64,000 nucleotides of DNA from Rhodococcus koreensis (GCF_900105905.1 NZ_FNSV01000005.1:5766001-5830000); one strand, 5' to 3'. Shown: positions 26,388-35,782, counted from the first letter of the stretch. Program-made: numbers and translations. The notes: generated by a model not told the origin, from the sequence alone.

Positions 26388-27548
26388 ATGTCTGAACTAT
26401 TTCCCGATTACCGCTCCCCGTGGGAGAACGACGACCAGCAGGTGCTGCGGAAGCACGCCGCCGAGTTCTTCCACAAGGAATGCACACCCCATCAGGAACG
26501 GTGGGCCGCGCAACACCAGGTCGACCGTGACTTCTGGAACAAGGCCGGTGCCGCGGGACTGCTGTGCCTCGACCTTCCGGAGGAATTCGGTGGTGGCGGA
26601 GGCAACTTCGGCCATGAGGCCGTCGTCCAGCAGGAGTTGACGTTCGCCCACGATTCCGCGTTCGGGTTCGGGGTGCATTCCACGATCGCCGCCCACTACA
26701 TCTCCGCATTCGGCACCGACGAGCAGCGGGCGCGGTGGCTGCCGAAACTGGTCACCGGTGAGCTGGTCCTCGCCATCGCGATGACCGAACCCGGCACCGG
26801 ATCGGATCTACAGTCGGTGCGGACCACCGCCATCCGCAACGGCGACGACTACGTGATCAACGGGTCGAAGACGTTCATTTCCAATGGCTCGCATTGCGAT
26901 CTGCTGATCATCGTCGCCAAGACCGACGCCTCCCTGGGAGCGAAGGGCATCTCGCTGCTCGTCGCCGAAACCGAAAGCCTGCCCGGCTTCGAACGCGGTC
27001 GCGTCCTGCAGAAGATCGGTCAGCACGGACAGGACACCCGCGAACTGTTCTTCACCGACATGCGTGTTCCCGTCGGCAACCTCCTCGGTGAGGTCGAGGG
27101 CCAGGGCTTCTACCAGTTGATGCAGCAACTCCCACGGGAACGGCTGAGCATCGGCATCACCGGCGTCGCCATGGCCGAAGCCGCCGTCACCGAGGCCATC
27201 CGCTACGCCAAGGACCGCTCCGTGTTCGGCAAGTCGGTCCTCGACTACCAGAACACCAAATTCGTGCTGGCCGAATGCAAGACGGAGGTCCTGGCCGGCA
27301 AGACACTGATCGACCACTGCATCCAACGGGCCATCGACGGCACGCTCGACGCCGCGACCGCGTCGATGGCCAAGCTGTGGGGATCGGAGAAGCAGTGCGA
27401 GATCGTCGACCGCTGTCTGCAGATCTTCGGCGGCTACGGCTACATGATGGAATACCCGATCGCCCAGATGTACACCGCGGCACGCGTGCAGAAGATCTAC
27501 GGCGGCACCAACGAGGTCATGAAGGACCTCATCGCCCGCACCCTCTGA
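26388..27548 (+). CDS. Acyl-CoA dehydrogenase
   Basis: A 386-residue FAD enzyme that introduces the 2,3 double bond into an acyl-CoA. AIAMTEPGTGSDLQSVRTTA is the FAD-contacting strand. DRSVFGKSVLDYQNTKFVLA and QIFGGYGYMMEYPIAQMYTA follow, and the catalytic base is the glutamate in YGGTNEVMKDLI. Length and motifs are canonical for the medium/short-chain group. It sits nine bases after the hydratase gene in the same operon. Confidence 0.95.
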   Translation: MSELFPDYRSPWENDDQQVLRKHAAEFFHKECTPHQERWAAQHQVDRDFWNKAGAAGLLCLDLPEEFGGGGGNFGHEAVVQQELTFAHDSAFGFGVHSTIAAHYISAFGTDEQRARWLPKLVTGELVLAIAMTEPGTGSDLQSVRTTAIRNGDDYVINGSKTFISNGSHCDLLIIVAKTDASLGAKGISLLVAETESLPGFERGRVLQKIGQHGQDTRELFFTDMRVPVGNLLGEVEGQGFYQLMQQLPRERLSIGITGVAMAEAAVTEAIRYAKDRSVFGKSVLDYQNTKFVLAECKTEVLAGKTLIDHCIQRAIDGTLDAATASMAKLWGSEKQCEIVDRCLQIFGGYGYMMEYPIAQMYTAARVQKIYGGTNEVMKDLIARTL

Positions 27549-27594
27549 CCCACTCACGTCGTTCGTCCCCGCATCACTTCACAGGAGTACACCC

Positions 27595-28353
27595 ATGAAC
27601 ATTTCCGGCACGACTGCCCTCGTCACCGGCGGCGCATCCGGCCTCGGTCTGGCCACCGTCACCACGCTGGCGAAGTCCGGCGCCCGCGTGATCGCGCTCG
27701 ACCTGCCGTCCGCCGACCCCGCCGACCTCGCCGCGCTGGGGGAGACCGTGCAATTCGTGCCCGCCGACGTCACCGACGACGCCGCGGTCACCGACGCCGT
27801 CGCGCTGGCCAATATCGATCGCGGACTGCGGATCGTGGTGAACTGCGCCGGAATCGGCAACGCAATCAAGACCGTAAGCAAGGACGGACCGTTCCCACTG
27901 GACGCGTTCGAGCGCGTCATCAAGGTCAACCTCACCGGAACCTTCAACGTCATCCGCCTCGCCGCCCACGCGATGGCGCAGAACGAGCCGGTCGCAGGTG
28001 AACGCGGAGTCATCGTGAACACCGCCTCGGTCGCCGCGTTCGACGGGCAGATCGGGCAGGCCGCCTACTCCGCATCGAAGGGCGGCGTCGTCGGGGCCAC
28101 CCTGCCCATCGCCCGCGATCTGGCGTCACTGCAGATCCGGGTGAACACCATCGCCCCCGGCCTGTTCAAGACCCCGCTGCTCGCCACCCTCCCGGAGAAG
28201 GCGCAGCAGTCCCTCGGCGCCCAGGTCCCGCACCCCAGCCGACTCGGGGATCCCAGCGAATACGCCCAGCTCGTCGAGGCGATCGTCACCAACCCGATGC
28301 TCAACGGCGAAACCATCCGCCTCGACGGCGCCATCCGCATGGCACCGCGGTAA
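27595..28353 (+). CDS. SDR, 3-hydroxyacyl-CoA dehydrogenase type 2-like
   Basis: A 252-residue SDR with TGGASGLG, NCAGIG and YSASKGG. The layout LATVTTLAKSGARVIALDLP and APGLFKTPLL closely follows the HSD10 / type-2 3-hydroxyacyl-CoA dehydrogenase group, which oxidises short and branched 3-hydroxyacyl-CoAs with NAD. Between the acyl-CoA dehydrogenase and a thiolase it completes a beta-oxidation set. It starts at ATG 27595 after CAGGAG. Confidence 0.92.
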   Translation: MNISGTTALVTGGASGLGLATVTTLAKSGARVIALDLPSADPADLAALGETVQFVPADVTDDAAVTDAVALANIDRGLRIVVNCAGIGNAIKTVSKDGPFPLDAFERVIKVNLTGTFNVIRLAAHAMAQNEPVAGERGVIVNTASVAAFDGQIGQAAYSASKGGVVGATLPIARDLASLQIRVNTIAPGLFKTPLLATLPEKAQQSLGAQVPHPSRLGDPSEYAQLVEAIVTNPMLNGETIRLDGAIRMAPR

Positions 28354-28381
28354 CGACGCCCCGGCAACGAAGGAGCAGCAC

Positions 28382-29536
28382 GTGTCACAGGCATACATCG
28401 TGGACGCGGTTCGGACCCCCGTCGGCCGACGCGGGGGTGGCCTCGTCGGCGCGCACCCGGTCGACCTCGCGGCGCATGTCATCCGAACCCTGATCGGGCG
28501 CAACGATTTCGACCCAGCCATGGTGGACGATGTGATCCTGGGGTGCCTGGACACCATCGGGGCACAGTCCGGCGACATCGCCAGGATCGCGGCGCTCGGG
28601 GCCGGACTGCCGGAGTCGGTGCCCGGGGTCACCGTGGACCGGCAATGCGGGTCTTCCCAGCAGGCGGTGCACTTCGCGGCGCAGGCCGTGATGAGCGGGA
28701 CCGCGGACATCGTCGTGGCCGGCGGCGTCCAGAACATGAGTCAGATCCCGCTGATGTCGTCCGTCACGGCCGGCGAACCGTACGGTGCCACCGATCCGTA
28801 CTCGGGTTCGAAGACGTGGACCGCCCGGTACGGCGGCGAAGAGATCTCCCAGTTCCGGGGCGCCGAACTGATCGCCCGGCGATGGAACTTCGACCGCTCC
28901 GCGATGGAGGCCTACGCCCTCGAAAGCCATCGCCGGGCCGTGCACGCCCTCGAGCAGGGATACTTCGACGCCGAAATCGAACCCTTCGACGGCGTGGCCG
29001 TGGACGAGTGCCCACGCCCGGACACCACGGCGGCGAAGATGGCAGCACTGCCCACCCTGACCCCGCAGGGCCGGCTGACCGCGGCAGTATCCAGCCAGAT
29101 CAGCGACGGTGCCTCGGGCATGCTCATCGCCTCCGAGTCGGCGGTGAACAGATTTGGCCTGACACCGCGCGCCCGCGTGCACCACATGAGCGTGCTGGGA
29201 GCGGATCCGATCATGATGCTCACCGCCCCCATCCCGGCGACCCGCCGGGCCCTGGACCGATGCGGCCTGTCCATCGACCAGATCGACGCCTACGAGGTCA
29301 ACGAGGCCTTCGCGCCCGTCGCGATGGCCTGGCTCCACGACATCGGAGCAGATCCCGAACGGCTCAATCCCCACGGCGGCGCGATCGCCCTCGGCCACCC
29401 GATCGGAGCGACCGGCACCCGGCTGATGACCACCCTGCTGCACGAACTCGAACGCACCGGCGGGCGGTACGGACTCCAGGCCATGTGTGAGGGCGGCGGC
29501 CAGGCGAACGTCACCATCATCGAACGGCTCGGCTGA
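28382..29536 (+). CDS. Thiolase-family acyl-CoA acetyltransferase (second copy)
   Basis: A 384-residue thiolase beginning at GTG after AAGGAGC. It has the nucleophile in DRQCGSSQQAV, NEAFAPVAMAW, GGAIALGHPIGATGTR with histidine, and the second cysteine in CEGGGQANVTI. It is clearly paralogous to the thiolase at 22741 but keeps a more typical C-terminal cysteine loop. Two thiolases in one operon suggest two distinct cleavage steps or chain lengths. It is the last gene before a strong hairpin. Confidence 0.93.
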   Translation: MSQAYIVDAVRTPVGRRGGGLVGAHPVDLAAHVIRTLIGRNDFDPAMVDDVILGCLDTIGAQSGDIARIAALGAGLPESVPGVTVDRQCGSSQQAVHFAAQAVMSGTADIVVAGGVQNMSQIPLMSSVTAGEPYGATDPYSGSKTWTARYGGEEISQFRGAELIARRWNFDRSAMEAYALESHRRAVHALEQGYFDAEIEPFDGVAVDECPRPDTTAAKMAALPTLTPQGRLTAAVSSQISDGASGMLIASESAVNRFGLTPRARVHHMSVLGADPIMMLTAPIPATRRALDRCGLSIDQIDAYEVNEAFAPVAMAWLHDIGADPERLNPHGGAIALGHPIGATGTRLMTTLLHELERTGGRYGLQAMCEGGGQANVTIIERLG

Positions 29537-29556
29537 GGTCCCCCCGGCCGGAACGA

Positions 29557-29591
29557 CAGTGCGGGTGCACCCCGAGGGTGCACCCGCACTG
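29557..29591. terminator. Hairpin between convergent thiolase and tetR genes
   Basis: CAGTGCGGGTGCACCC (29557-29572) and its perfect complement (29576-29591) form a 16-base-pair stem with a three-base loop. It lies between convergent genes and lacks a clear T-run, as is usual for actinobacterial terminators. Confidence 0.8.
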
Positions 29592-29631
29592 ATGTCTGCC
29601 GTAATCGCGTGACCGGCGGGCCCGGCCGAGG

Positions 29632-30249
29632 TCACGAAGCCGGATCGGGATCCTCCATCCCCACCACCAGAACCGGCCGATCCTCCACCGGCGCGTCCGG
29701 GCCGGCCAACTGCTCCCACATCGTGTTGATCATCGGCGCGAGAAACAGCTGCCCGAGCTGACGCACCAGAACTTCGATCACCTGCACGCTGTCGCGTTTC
29801 TTCGTCGAGGCGACACCGGAGTCCCGTAACTTCGTGATCTCCGCGTACGTGAGGTCGGTCAGACGCTCGAGGAGACGACCCCTCGGGCCGGCCGGATCGA
29901 GCAGTGCGCGCCGAATATAGTTCACGACAGTCGGATTCGCCTCCAGCATCCGGCCGACCGCCTCGTCGCGTGCCGACGCCACCTCCGCCGGCGATCCCGT
30001 GCTCGCGGCTCCCGCGATCGCGGTCGCGAAATAGTCGATGACCAACTGCTCGACTGCATCTCGGATACCCGCCTTGGTCTTGAAATGGTGCTGCACCAGC
30101 CCCACCGTGACTCCCGCGGCCGCGGCAACCGCCCGCATCGACACCCGATCCTCCCCGTCACGGGAATACAGATCGAGCGCCGCATTACGAATGCGGGCCT
30201 TCGCCGTCAGGTCCGCATCGCTGGCACGTGGATCAACCAAGGGCTCCAT
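29632..30249 (-). CDS. TetR-family regulator
   Basis: A 205-residue TetR protein. The N-terminal HTH reads ALDLYSRDGEDRVSMRAVAA, then AAGVTVGLVQHHFKTKAGIR. The C-terminal domain has typical helices (EVLVRQLGQLFLAPMINTMW). The start ATG at 30249 (MEPLVDPRAS) follows AAGAGGTGGG; the upstream in-frame extension is not needed. It sits convergent to the beta-oxidation operon, and a half-site CTATAC lies about 30 bases upstream of its start, matching the arms of the palindromes at 21736 and 21857. It is therefore the best local candidate to repress that operon. Confidence 0.9.
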   Translation of the reverse strand: MEPLVDPRASDADLTAKARIRNAALDLYSRDGEDRVSMRAVAAAAGVTVGLVQHHFKTKAGIRDAVEQLVIDYFATAIAGAASTGSPAEVASARDEAVGRMLEANPTVVNYIRRALLDPAGPRGRLLERLTDLTYAEITKLRDSGVASTKKRDSVQVIEVLVRQLGQLFLAPMINTMWEQLAGPDAPVEDRPVLVVGMEDPDPAS

Positions 30250-30529
30250 ACCCACCTCTTCTCTTCTCACCGCCACTATACAGATGAACAACAACCAGTA
30301 CGGCCGAGAGGGAGGCGGGTACCCCGGGTCTTCGTGTTCGATTGGAATCGATCAGCGCGTTCACGCACGGCGTCGAACTGCGGGCAAGACGAGCTACGCA
30401 ATTTGTCGAACGCGTACCCCCATCACTGCCGAACGGGCGGTCCGGGCGGCTGACGGCGGAATGGGCCCGGCCGGTGAGACGCAGTGACCGTTCAGGCCAA
30501 CGCTGCGGCAACGGCCTCGGCCGCGGCGA
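30250..30529. other. Non-coding stretch upstream of the tetR gene
   Basis: These 280 bases hold the tetR promoter region with the CTATAC half-site near 30276. Short open frames here have no recognisable protein features or ribosome-binding sites. I see no RNA gene or repeat. Confidence 0.4.
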
Positions 30530-30847
30530 ATGCGGCGTTGTCCAATTCGTCGTGTGAAGGCTGCGTTCGAACTCGCTCAGCGTGACGGCGCCGCGGGGCT
30601 GACGATGCGTCGCCTCGGCGTGGAACTGAAGGTCGATGCGACGATTCCGTACCGGCTGTTCCGCGACAAGGACGAATTGCTGCTGGCGGTCTACGACCAC
30701 GCGACCCGGCCGAGCGTCGAATGGTCGAGCTTGATCCTCGCGACGTTCGCCCGGTCGGACCTGTCACGCGAAGCCACTGCGATCGACGATCTGGTCGTCG
30801 AGTCCGTGCCGGCGACTGCCGAGCGCGAGAGCGTCGAATCGGCGTAG
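30530..30847 (+). pseudogene. Truncated TetR-family gene remnant
   Basis: The frame encodes about 105 residues. Only the TetR DNA-binding domain is recognisable (AAFELAQRDGAAGLTMRRLG, then VELKVDATIPYRLFRDKDEL). The following 50 residues are not a TetR ligand domain and the chain ends at a TAG, roughly half the family length. No convincing ribosome-binding site precedes ATG 30530; a GTG at 30554 is the other possible start. The remnant lies just before the island of the right half and may mark an old rearrangement boundary. Confidence 0.65.
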
Positions 30848-30970
30848 CGAACCACCACTGTTCGCGCGTTACGCGGCAGCGGTCCGCGACCCTCGCCCCG
30901 GGTATCGATCGAGGGGTGGCGCACGTCCCTTTCGTTCACCACCCGTGATCCCAGCCACTTGATTTTAAAG

Positions 30971-30989
30971 ATTATGCATAATAGATTAA
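30971..30989 (+). promoter_or_regulatory. AT-rich CATAATA box upstream of the MHS transporter
   Basis: ATTATGCATAAT at 30971-30982 is a perfect 12-base palindrome. Overlapping it, CATAATAGATTAA (30977-30989) matches the boxes at 38810, 42214 and 43793 in 9 to 11 of 13 positions. It ends about 35 bases before the transporter start. It could be a shared operator or a -10 region (CATAAT). Confidence 0.55.
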
Positions 30990-31023
30990 CGCGACAAGTT
31001 GGCCCCGAGAGAGGACTTGACGC

Positions 31024-32385
31024 GTGGCGAAGAAACGCGAGATATCCGTTCGGCGGGAATCCCCCAAGAGCGTGAAGAAGGTCGGAGCTGCTGTCATCAT
31101 CGGAACCTCGCTGGAGTGGTTCGACTTCTACCTCTACGCGTCGATGGCGGCGCTCGTCTTCGGCAAGGTGTTCTTCCCGTCGGCGAATTCGTCGGCCAGC
31201 ACCCTCGCGGCGTTTTCCACGTTCGCGGTCGGATTCCTGGCCCGGCCCTTCGGGGGCATCCTCTTCGGAATCCTGGGTGACCGCATCGGGCGCAAGGCTG
31301 TGCTGTCGATCAGCCTGCTGATCATGGGAATCGCGTCCGGGCTCATCGGACTCGTACCGTCGTATGCCGCGATCGGCGTGGCGGCGCCGGCGCTGCTGAT
31401 CATTCTGCGGATCCTGCAGGGCTTCGGTGCGAGTGCCGAACTGGGCAGCGCAATCACGGTGGCGTACGAGCATGCCGACGAGAAGACCAGGGGCCGGTAC
31501 GGCGCCTATCCGGTGATGGGCGCCCAGATCGGCCTGCTTGCGGCGTCGCTCGCAGTTGCCGCGGTCACCAGCCTCGACGACGAAGCCCTCTACACGTGGG
31601 GATGGCGGGTGCCGTTCATCGCGAGCTTCGCGATCGTGATCGTGGGTTACTGGATTCGCCGCGCGATGCCCGAGTCGGAGGAATTCGAGAAGGTGGCGAC
31701 CGAGGCGCGGCAACGTAAGGGCTTCCAGGTTCTGCGCGACCTGGTGCGCGGCAACTGGCGGGGCCTGGTCGTGGTCGCGGCCGTGTACGGCGGGTACTCC
31801 GCCCTCTCCTACACCTTCAAGACGTTCTCACTGTCCTACCTCACGGAGTTTCAGGGTGTGGCGAAGAATGTCGGCGCCCTCGGGGTGACGTTCGCGAGCA
31901 TCGCGGCGATCATCGCGTGTCCGCTGATTGGGCGCCTGTCCGACCGTGTGGACACCCGCAAGGTCATGATCGGCGCAGCGATCGGGGTCGCCCTGATGGC
32001 CTTCCCGGCGTTCTGGCTGTTCGACACCGGCCGCTCCCCGCTCATCTGGGGTGTCATGGTCGTGACCACGGGTGTCCTGGCGCCGATGATCATGGTGGCG
32101 GCGAGCCCGTACATGGCACGGCAATTCCCCACCGAGGTCCGCGCCTCGGGTATCGGCACCGGCCGGGAGGTCAGCGGCGCCGCAGCAGGGGGCCTGGCCC
32201 CGATCCTCGCGCTGACGATGGTGACCATGTCGCCCAGCCACTCGACGTGGGGCGTATCGCTACTGATCATCGGGTGCGCGGTTCTGGTGGTCGTCGGCGG
32301 GCTGTTCGACCAATCCCGTCGGGTGACACGCGACGCGACCGCGCCGTCGGAGGTCCCGGAGGCGCTGGAGCCGCAGCGCCGCTAG
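31024..32385 (+). CDS. MFS transporter, metabolite:proton symporter family
   Basis: A 453-residue major-facilitator protein with twelve hydrophobic segments. The opening GTSLEWFDFYLYASMAALVF and the loop GDRIGRKAVL are typical of the MHS group (shikimate, citrate, ProP or dicarboxylate carriers). RILQGFGASAELGSAITVAY is the conserved fourth-helix region. It starts at GTG 31024. As the first gene of the island, directly before a GAF-LuxR regulator, it is likely an uptake carrier for an acidic or zwitterionic substrate used by the island. Confidence 0.9.
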   Translation: MAKKREISVRRESPKSVKKVGAAVIIGTSLEWFDFYLYASMAALVFGKVFFPSANSSASTLAAFSTFAVGFLARPFGGILFGILGDRIGRKAVLSISLLIMGIASGLIGLVPSYAAIGVAAPALLIILRILQGFGASAELGSAITVAYEHADEKTRGRYGAYPVMGAQIGLLAASLAVAAVTSLDDEALYTWGWRVPFIASFAIVIVGYWIRRAMPESEEFEKVATEARQRKGFQVLRDLVRGNWRGLVVVAAVYGGYSALSYTFKTFSLSYLTEFQGVAKNVGALGVTFASIAAIIACPLIGRLSDRVDTRKVMIGAAIGVALMAFPAFWLFDTGRSPLIWGVMVVTTGVLAPMIMVAASPYMARQFPTEVRASGIGTGREVSGAAAGGLAPILALTMVTMSPSHSTWGVSLLIIGCAVLVVVGGLFDQSRRVTRDATAPSEVPEALEPQRR

Positions 32386-32461
32386 CCCGCCGCGGGTCGT
32401 GACGTGGCTCAGCAGGATGCCTAGCATGGTGCGTAGGTCAGCGACTTCATGGGAGTGCAGT

Positions 32462-33571
32462 ATGCGCAACTCGTCTATCCGGCAGGATGCCGTCGCGCTG
32501 CACGATGCGATCGCCGACATCACCCACGACGTGAGTGTGCTGCTCGACCGCGACCTGAGCGGTCCGCAGCCGGTCGGCGCACAGTCCCACAGTCAGGCGC
32601 TGGGCTGGCTGTGGGACTTGGTGACTGCGGAGATGACGTGTGCGATCGGCCGTCACGACCAGTCGTGCGATGTTCTGACGGCCTTGATGGCGATTCTCGG
32701 TCGCATCCGCGAGGCGGAGGCTGCGGTGGCGCAGCTGGGGCTGGCCGACCACGCGGAGATTCTGGCTACGGTTCAGTCGGCGTTGGCACGGGTCGGCGAC
32801 GCGCAGACCGTCGACGCGCTGCTGGCCCGCGCTCCCGAGGCGGTGTGCAGCCTCGGCTTCGATCGTGCGCTGCTGTCGACGGTGGACGGGTCGTGGCGGT
32901 TGCATTCGATGCACGTCGTCCGCGACCCTCGCTGGGCGGAGGAGATCGTGGCGGTGGGCAGGGAGAATCCGCCCGTTCTCGACCGCATGCTCGTCGAGAA
33001 CGACACCGTGGTCGGTGCTCGAGCGACGCTCGTCCACGAGGTGCAGGACAACCCTCGCGTCAACCGCCCGCTGGCCGAGATCACCAGATCCTCGTCGTAC
33101 GGCATTGCGCCGCTGATGGTCGACGGCGACGTCGTCGGCCTGGTGCACGGCGACTGCTATCACCAGCAACGCAAACTCACCAGTGTCGATCAAGCACTGT
33201 TGTCGACGTTCGCCGAAGGGATGAGCCAGAACCTGGCGAGAGTCAGTGTGCTCGAGGGGCTTTCGGCGGTGCGTACCCAGCTGGACGGACTCGGACGCTG
33301 GACCAAGGCATCCGGCCCCGGGGTAGCAGTAGCGAAGTCCGTCGCGCTCGGTCGCGACGACGACTCCGTCCTCACCCGCCGCGAGGTGCAGATCGTGCGA
33401 CTCATGGCGGAGGGCGACTCCAACGGCAAGATCGCCCGCAGGCTGGTCATCTCCGAGGGAACCGTCAAGACCCACATCACCCGCATCCTTCGCAAACTCG
33501 GCGCAGCCAACCGGGCCGAGGCCGTGTCGATCTGGTTGCGCAATTCCGACGTCACGCGAACTACGACGTAA
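32462..33571 (+). CDS. GAF-domain LuxR-family transcriptional activator (copy 1)
   Basis: A 369-residue regulator. An N-terminal helical part of about 100 residues is followed by a GAF-like sensor (about residues 115-265, FDRALLSTVDGSWRLHSMHV through VVGLVHGD). A C-terminal LuxR HTH lies at about 305-360: LTRREVQIVRLMAEGDSNGK, ISEGTVKTHITRILRKLGAA. ATG 32462 (MRNSSIRQ) was chosen over GTG 32399 because homology with the paralogue at 59809 begins here. It sits directly before hyuA, whose upstream region has a palindrome repeated before the alcohol dehydrogenase gene. It probably activates these operons on sensing a small molecule. Confidence 0.9.
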   Translation: MRNSSIRQDAVALHDAIADITHDVSVLLDRDLSGPQPVGAQSHSQALGWLWDLVTAEMTCAIGRHDQSCDVLTALMAILGRIREAEAAVAQLGLADHAEILATVQSALARVGDAQTVDALLARAPEAVCSLGFDRALLSTVDGSWRLHSMHVVRDPRWAEEIVAVGRENPPVLDRMLVENDTVVGARATLVHEVQDNPRVNRPLAEITRSSSYGIAPLMVDGDVVGLVHGDCYHQQRKLTSVDQALLSTFAEGMSQNLARVSVLEGLSAVRTQLDGLGRWTKASGPGVAVAKSVALGRDDDSVLTRREVQIVRLMAEGDSNGKIARRLVISEGTVKTHITRILRKLGAANRAEAVSIWLRNSDVTRTTT

Positions 33572-33587
33572 GGCTGGCGTCGGCCGA

Positions 33588-33609
33588 AGGTCGTACGGAT
33601 CTACGACCT
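33588..33609. promoter_or_regulatory. Palindrome GGTCGTA-N6-TACGACC upstream of hyuA
   Basis: AGGTCGTA (33588-33595) and TACGACCT (33602-33609) are perfect complements separated by six bases. The inner seven-base arms recur exactly at 63679-63698 before the alcohol dehydrogenase operon with the same spacing. It lies about 105 bases upstream of hyuA, a position suited to an activator. The flanking LuxR-type genes are the natural candidates to bind it. Confidence 0.75.
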
Positions 33610-33715
33610 CCGTCAGATGTTCCCGCATCCTCCGTGCGGAAGAGTGACGTGTAACACAAACGTGGCGCAGATGCACTGCGCATGTCACTGAAGCACACAG
33701 CACGGAGGCCGAGAT

Positions 33716-35782
33716 ATGACGCAGAGTGAGCGGGCAGCCGACTGGATTGTCGGCATCGATGTCGGTGGCACCTTCACCGACATCATTGCGCTCAACCGCA
33801 GGACGGGTGAGACCCGAGACGGCAAGGTGCTGTCGACCCTTCAGCAGGAGGAGGGGGTACTGCTGAGCATCGAGGCGATCGGTGTCGAGGTTCCGGACGT
33901 CGCCGAGATCGTGCACGGGCACACGGTGGGCATCAACGCCCTGCTCAGCCGCACCGGCGAGCGCACCGGTCTGATCGCGACGCGCGGTCACCGGGATCTG
34001 CTCGACATCGGTCGTATGCACCGCGAATTCGGTGACCGTTTCTACGATCCCACTTGGCTGCGACCGCACCAGGAGCGGCCCATCGTGCAGCGTGAATCGC
34101 GATTCGGCGTTCCCGAGCGACTGCGGTACGACGGGTCTGAGTTGTTGCCGTTGGACGAGAACGCCGTTCGCGACGCTGCACGTTCCCTCGCGAGCCAGGG
34201 TGCGAAGTCGGTGGCGGTGTGCCTGATGAACTCCTACATCAACCCCGACCACGAGCAGCGGGCGGCGGAGATCGTCGCAGAAGAGTTGCCGGACGCCTAT
34301 ATTCAGACCTCCGCGCTCTACCCGGTGACCAAGGAGCACGAGCGCACCACGACCGTCGCCCTCGACGCGTACGTGGGCCCGGCCGTCGTCGGCTACCTCG
34401 ACCGACTGATGAGCCAGCTGTCCGAGCGCAATTACGCTGGGACGCTGTGGATCATGATGATGAACGGCGGTGTCGCGACGTTCGCCGACGCCGGCCGGGC
34501 CCCGGTGTTCCAGCTGGTCTCCGGTCCGGTCGGTGGTGTGAGCGGCAGCGTCAAGCTCGCCAACGAGAGCAGTTCGCCGAACCTGCTCACCATCGACGTC
34601 GGTGGCACGAGCACGGACGTGGCGGCGATCGTGCACGGCAAGACGCCGCTCACCGATCTGTGGACGTTGGAAACCGGTCTCACCCTGACCATGCCGTTGG
34701 TCGACGTGGAGAGCGTCGGCTCGGGTGCGGGTAGCCTGATCCGGCCCAGCACGCTCGGCAATGTGGCGGTCGGTCCGGCTTCGGCCGGATCGAATCCCGG
34801 TCCGGTGTGTTACCGGCGCGGGGGCGTCGAGCCCACGCTCACCGATGCGTGCGCGGCTCTCGGGGTCCTCCAGCCGGACCTGTTCGCCAACGGTTCCATT
34901 CGGCTCGACGTCGACGCATCGCTCGATGCGCTCCGGAAGACCGGGGAGCAGTTCGGCATGTCGGCCCTCGAGCTCGCGTCGGCCGCCTACGAGGTCGCGT
35001 GTGAGGACATCGCCGCGAAGGTCCGCACGATCTCGGTCTACCGGGGTCTCGACGTCCGTGAGTTCGCCCTGCAGCCCTCGGGGTCGGCCGGCCCCATGCT
35101 CGCCGACCGCGTCGGGCAGATCCTGGGTCTGGACAAGGTGATCGTGCCTCGCAACCCCGGCCAGTTCTCGGCCATGGGGCTGCTCCGCAGCGACCTGATG
35201 GTCACCCGGGCACAGTCGATCATGAGCCCGCTCGCACCCGCGAGCGCCGAAGCGATCGAGGCCGCGTTCGTTGGGCTGCAGGACCGCATCCGCCGCGAAC
35301 TCGACAGCCAGGGCGCCGACGTGGATCGAATCCGCTTCGAGCGGGCCGTTTTCGCGATGTATCGCGGCCAGACGTGGGACAATCGCATGCCCATCCACTC
35401 CGGCGCTCTCACTGCCGGCAGTGTGGCCGATCTGGTGCCGCAGTTCCACGACTTCTACCGGGAGTCATACGGTTTCGCGGCCACCGAGATCCCCGTCGTG
35501 ATCTCGACGGTGGAGGTGACGGCGATCATCCCGCGCGAGCAGCACAAGACCGACCTCACCCCCGACGACGGGGAGGCGTTCCTCCGCACGACGGAGCTCA
35601 CCTTGCCGGGCACGACCGAGCAGGTCGAGGTGTCCATCTACGTTCGGGAGCGCCTCCAACCCTTCGAGCGGGTGCAGGGCCCCGCCCTCGTCGCCGAGAA
35701 GTTCGCGACAACCCTCGTCCTTCCGGGCCGGACGGCCTACGTGGACGGCGACCTGAATCTCATCATCGAGCCCCAGAGCTGA
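33716..35782 (+). CDS. HyuA-like subunit: hydantoinase A / ketone carboxylase beta-like ATPase
   Basis: A 688-residue protein of the hydantoinase-A / oxoprolinase / acetone-carboxylase-beta family, with an actin-like ATP fold. DWIVGIDVGGTFTDIIALNR is the phosphate-1 loop, GHTVGINALLSRTGERTGLI follows, and LTIDVGGTSTDVA near residue 298 is the second glycine loop. Family members use ATP to open hydantoins and oxoproline or to phosphorylate ketones before carboxylation. GGAGG lies before ATG 33716. With HyuB, a small zinc-ribbon protein and an SDR it forms one operon. The zinc-ribbon partner tilts the balance toward a carboxylase, though a hydantoinase is still possible. Confidence 0.9.
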   Translation: MTQSERAADWIVGIDVGGTFTDIIALNRRTGETRDGKVLSTLQQEEGVLLSIEAIGVEVPDVAEIVHGHTVGINALLSRTGERTGLIATRGHRDLLDIGRMHREFGDRFYDPTWLRPHQERPIVQRESRFGVPERLRYDGSELLPLDENAVRDAARSLASQGAKSVAVCLMNSYINPDHEQRAAEIVAEELPDAYIQTSALYPVTKEHERTTTVALDAYVGPAVVGYLDRLMSQLSERNYAGTLWIMMMNGGVATFADAGRAPVFQLVSGPVGGVSGSVKLANESSSPNLLTIDVGGTSTDVAAIVHGKTPLTDLWTLETGLTLTMPLVDVESVGSGAGSLIRPSTLGNVAVGPASAGSNPGPVCYRRGGVEPTLTDACAALGVLQPDLFANGSIRLDVDASLDALRKTGEQFGMSALELASAAYEVACEDIAAKVRTISVYRGLDVREFALQPSGSAGPMLADRVGQILGLDKVIVPRNPGQFSAMGLLRSDLMVTRAQSIMSPLAPASAEAIEAAFVGLQDRIRRELDSQGADVDRIRFERAVFAMYRGQTWDNRMPIHSGALTAGSVADLVPQFHDFYRESYGFAATEIPVVISTVEVTAIIPREQHKTDLTPDDGEAFLRTTELTLPGTTEQVEVSIYVRERLQPFERVQGPALVAEKFATTLVLPGRTAYVDGDLNLIIEPQS

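Noticed and set aside
30342..30557. A 71-codon plus-strand frame between tetR and the tetR remnant
   Set aside because: No ribosome-binding site, arginine-rich low-complexity composition and no motif; it also overlaps the remnant.
32447..35449. A 1000-codon open frame on the minus strand opposite the luxR and hyuA genes
   Set aside because: It lies antisense to two well-supported genes with clear domains, has low-complexity Arg/Asp/His/Gly-rich composition and no recognisable motif. This is the usual GC-rich shadow effect.
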